DNA of 6,339 nt from Bacillota bacterium (GTDB lineage Bacteria > Bacillota > Clostridia > Oscillospirales > CAG-272), in the NCBI GenBank assembly GCA_021199825.1, contig JAJQHI010000011.1, positions 1-6,339 on the forward strand, written 5' to 3'. The notes under the pieces were generated by a model, which worked only from the letters and a program-made list of their open reading frames with translations, was not told the DNA's origin and did not search any database. Positions 5,205-6,339 of this stretch are shown here, piece by piece. The first letter of the stretch is position 1, and every line of letters begins with the position of its first letter. The position numbers and the translations under genes were made by a program.

Positions 5205-5288
5205 ATGTTTTGCCTGCTTGAAAAGCTTCTTCGCGAAAACTTCAGATTTGGTCGAATGCGTACTTTCAAATATGCTTTGCACATTTGA
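5205..5288 (+). CDS. Possible 27-residue leader peptide upstream of metY
   Basis: ATG at 5205 follows AAGGAA (5191-5196) by 8 nt, a good spacing. It opens a 27-codon frame that encodes MFCLLEKLLRENFRFGRM (residues 1-18), then RTFKYALHI, and ends at TGA 5286-5288. The peptide is basic and hydrophobic, with no run of a single amino acid. It has one Cys (residue 3) and one internal Met (residue 18, codon 5256-5258). The Met codon lies immediately before the first arm of a leader hairpin, and the stop codon lies inside the second arm, a layout expected of an attenuation leader. No protein family is recognised, and a chance frame remains possible. Confidence 0.45.
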   Translation: MFCLLEKLLRENFRFGRMRTFKYALHI

Positions 5289-5292
5289 AAGT
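5262..5292 (+). repeat. Strong leader hairpin (arms 1 and 2) in the metY leader
   Basis: ACTTTCAAAT (5262-5271) pairs perfectly with ATTTGAAAGT (5283-5292). The loop can form three more pairs (TGC with GCA) after one A·C mismatch. The left arm lies inside the leader frame and the right arm contains its stop codon. Confidence 0.75.
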
Positions 5293-5313
5293 GTTGTACA
5301 GCGCTTGTTGCAT

Positions 5314-5349
5314 TCAAAGGGCATATCTGTTTGCCCAAATTTGATTTTT
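5314..5349 (+). terminator. Candidate attenuator terminator in the metY leader (arms 3 and 4)
   Basis: TCAAAGGGCA (5314-5323) pairs with TGCCC (5332-5336) and, after a bulge of three A, with TTTGA (5340-5344). TTTTT (5345-5349) follows directly. The bulge makes it imperfect. TTCAAA of arm 3 (5313-5318) can instead pair with TTTGAA of arm 2 (5284-5289), which would block this stem. Confidence 0.45.
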
Positions 5350-5369
5350 CATGAAAGGACTATATCACC

Positions 5370-6339
5370 ATGTCAAAATATAAGTTTGAAACACTTCAGC
5401 TTCACGTCGGTCAGGAAACCCCCGACCCCGCAACGGACTCACGCGCCGTTCCGATTTATCAGACAACATCGTATGTCTTTAAAAATTCCGAACACGCTGC
5501 GGCGCGCTTTGGTCTTGCCGATGCCGGCAACATATACGGTCGTCTCACAAATTCGACGCAGGACGTCTTTGAAAAGCGCATAGCGGCGCTTGAGGGGGGT
5601 ATCGCGGCGCTCGCAACCGCTTCGGGCGCGGCTGCCATCACATACACAATTGAGGCACTCGCTCAGGCTGGTGACCATATCGTATCGCAAAAGACGATAT
5701 ACGGCGGAAGCTATAACCTTCTCGAGCACACGCTTTCTCAGTTTGGGGTTGAGACAACGTTTGTAGATGCTCACAATCTCGCTGAGGTCGAAGGTGCAAT
5801 ACGCGAAAACACAAAGGCGGTTTACATCGAAACGCTCGGCAATCCGAACTCCGACATCCCCGACATCGATGCCATATCGGAAATTGCTCACAGGCACGGC
5901 ATTCCCGTTGTCATCGACAACACATTCGGAACTCCGTACCTCATTCGTCCCATCGAGCACGGCGCGGATATTGTCGTCCACTCCGCCACCAAATTCCTCG
6001 GCGGCCACGGCACGACGCTCGGAGGCATCATCGTGGATTCCGGCAAGTTTGACTGGAAGGCGAGCGGAAAATACGCGCCCATCGCCGCAGCCAACCCCAG
6101 CTATCACGGCATATCCTTTGTGGATGCCGCCGGCCCTGCCGCTTTCGTTACCTACGTCCGCGCCATACTCTTGCGCGACACGGGAGCCACAATCTCGCCG
6201 TTCAACGCATTTTTACTGCTGCAGGGCGTGGAGACGCTCTCGCTGCGCCTTGACCGCCACGTAGAGAACACGAAAAAGGTGGTGGAGTATCTTGCTAACC
6301 ATCCGCTGGTGGAGCACGTGAACCATCCCTCGCTGCCGG
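5370..6339 (+). CDS. metY: O-acetylhomoserine sulfhydrylase (aminocarboxypropyltransferase), partial
   Basis: MetY is a cytoplasmic PLP enzyme that joins O-acetylhomoserine with sulfide (or methanethiol) to make homocysteine (or methionine) plus acetate. The visible 323 residues show the Cys/Met-metabolism PLP fold: [27 protein letters not shown] (6-32, typical of the MetY branch), YGRLTN (56-61), ATASGAAA (82-89, phosphate-binding region), the [14 protein letters not shown] segment (154-167), [11 protein letters not shown] (181-191, with Asp183 expected to contact the PLP ring nitrogen) and [11 protein letters not shown] (205-215, with Lys208 as the PLP Schiff-base lysine). The frame is intact to the right edge. 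About 100 C-terminal residues are missing because of the window limit. The start ATG has AAAGGA at 5354-5359, 10 nt upstream. It is driven by a near-consensus promoter through a structured leader. Confidence 0.95.
   Translation, partial: MSKYKFETLQLHVGQETPDPATDSRAVPIYQTTSYVFKNSEHAAARFGLADAGNIYGRLTNSTQDVFEKRIAALEGGIAALATASGAAAITYTIEALAQAGDHIVSQKTIYGGSYNLLEHTLSQFGVETTFVDAHNLAEVEGAIRENTKAVYIETLGNPNSDIPDIDAISEIAHRHGIPVVIDNTFGTPYLIRPIEHGADIVVHSATKFLGGHGTTLGGIIVDSGKFDWKASGKYAPIAAANPSYHGISFVDAAGPAAFVTYVRAILLRDTGATISPFNAFLLLQGVETLSLRLDRHVENTKKVVEYLANHPLVEHVNHPSLP

Noticed and set aside
5180..5369. SAM-I riboswitch or T-box in the metY leader
   Set aside because: I looked for the T-box AGGGTGG-type motif and the conserved SAM-I core sequences and found neither. 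A covariance-model search would be needed to exclude divergent forms.
5439..6107. Long minus-strand open frame (222 codons) opposite metY
   Set aside because: It is fully antisense to a clear PLP enzyme with all catalytic motifs. The translated product has no family features, and the frame is open because of the codon pattern of metY.

Overview
The window looks like a chromosomal piece of a Clostridia-type Firmicute, probably an uncultured gut member. This is an inference from three things: strong AGGAGG-type ribosome binding sites, sigma-A promoters with 17-nt spacers and TG-extended -10 boxes, and gene families common in that group (rimP-nusA operon, small VanZ protein, TetR with a Clostridia-style C-terminus, Rrf2 regulator, CmpB-like membrane protein, MetY). 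I see no mobile element, CRISPR array, tRNA or rRNA.

Layout. (1) 1-1239, minus strand: a housekeeping operon with a clear promoter, a leader of about 100 nt, rimP (GTG start) and the first 192 codons of nusA, which runs off the left edge. (2) 1365-1949, plus strand: a promoter and a lone VanZ-family membrane protein. (3) 1958-1993: a shared hairpin terminator between converging genes. (4) 2007-2579, minus strand: a six-helix DUF308/HdeD-like membrane protein, divergent from (5) a TetR/AcrR-family regulator at 2811-3362. Their promoters fire toward each other inside a 231-bp spacer that also holds a perfect 11-bp inverted repeat placed on both start-site regions, and a separate 24-bp palindrome. 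(6) 3376-5087, plus strand: an Rrf2-family regulator with three clustered cysteines, translationally coupled by an ATGA overlap to a CmpB-like (ABC-transporter type IV) membrane protein. (7) 5145-6339, plus strand: a near-consensus promoter, a leader holding a possible 27-codon leader peptide and four mutually complementary RNA arms, then metY (O-acetylhomoserine sulfhydrylase), cut off by the right edge.

How the genes may work together. rimP and nusA serve ribosome maturation and transcription elongation. The TetR protein probably controls itself and the divergent DUF308 gene. The Rrf2 regulator lies two genes upstream of metY, so a link to sulfur or iron-sulfur status is plausible but unproven. 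The most interesting signal is the metY leader, whose layout matches a classical ribosome-controlled attenuator. No recognisable SAM-I riboswitch or T-box was seen there.
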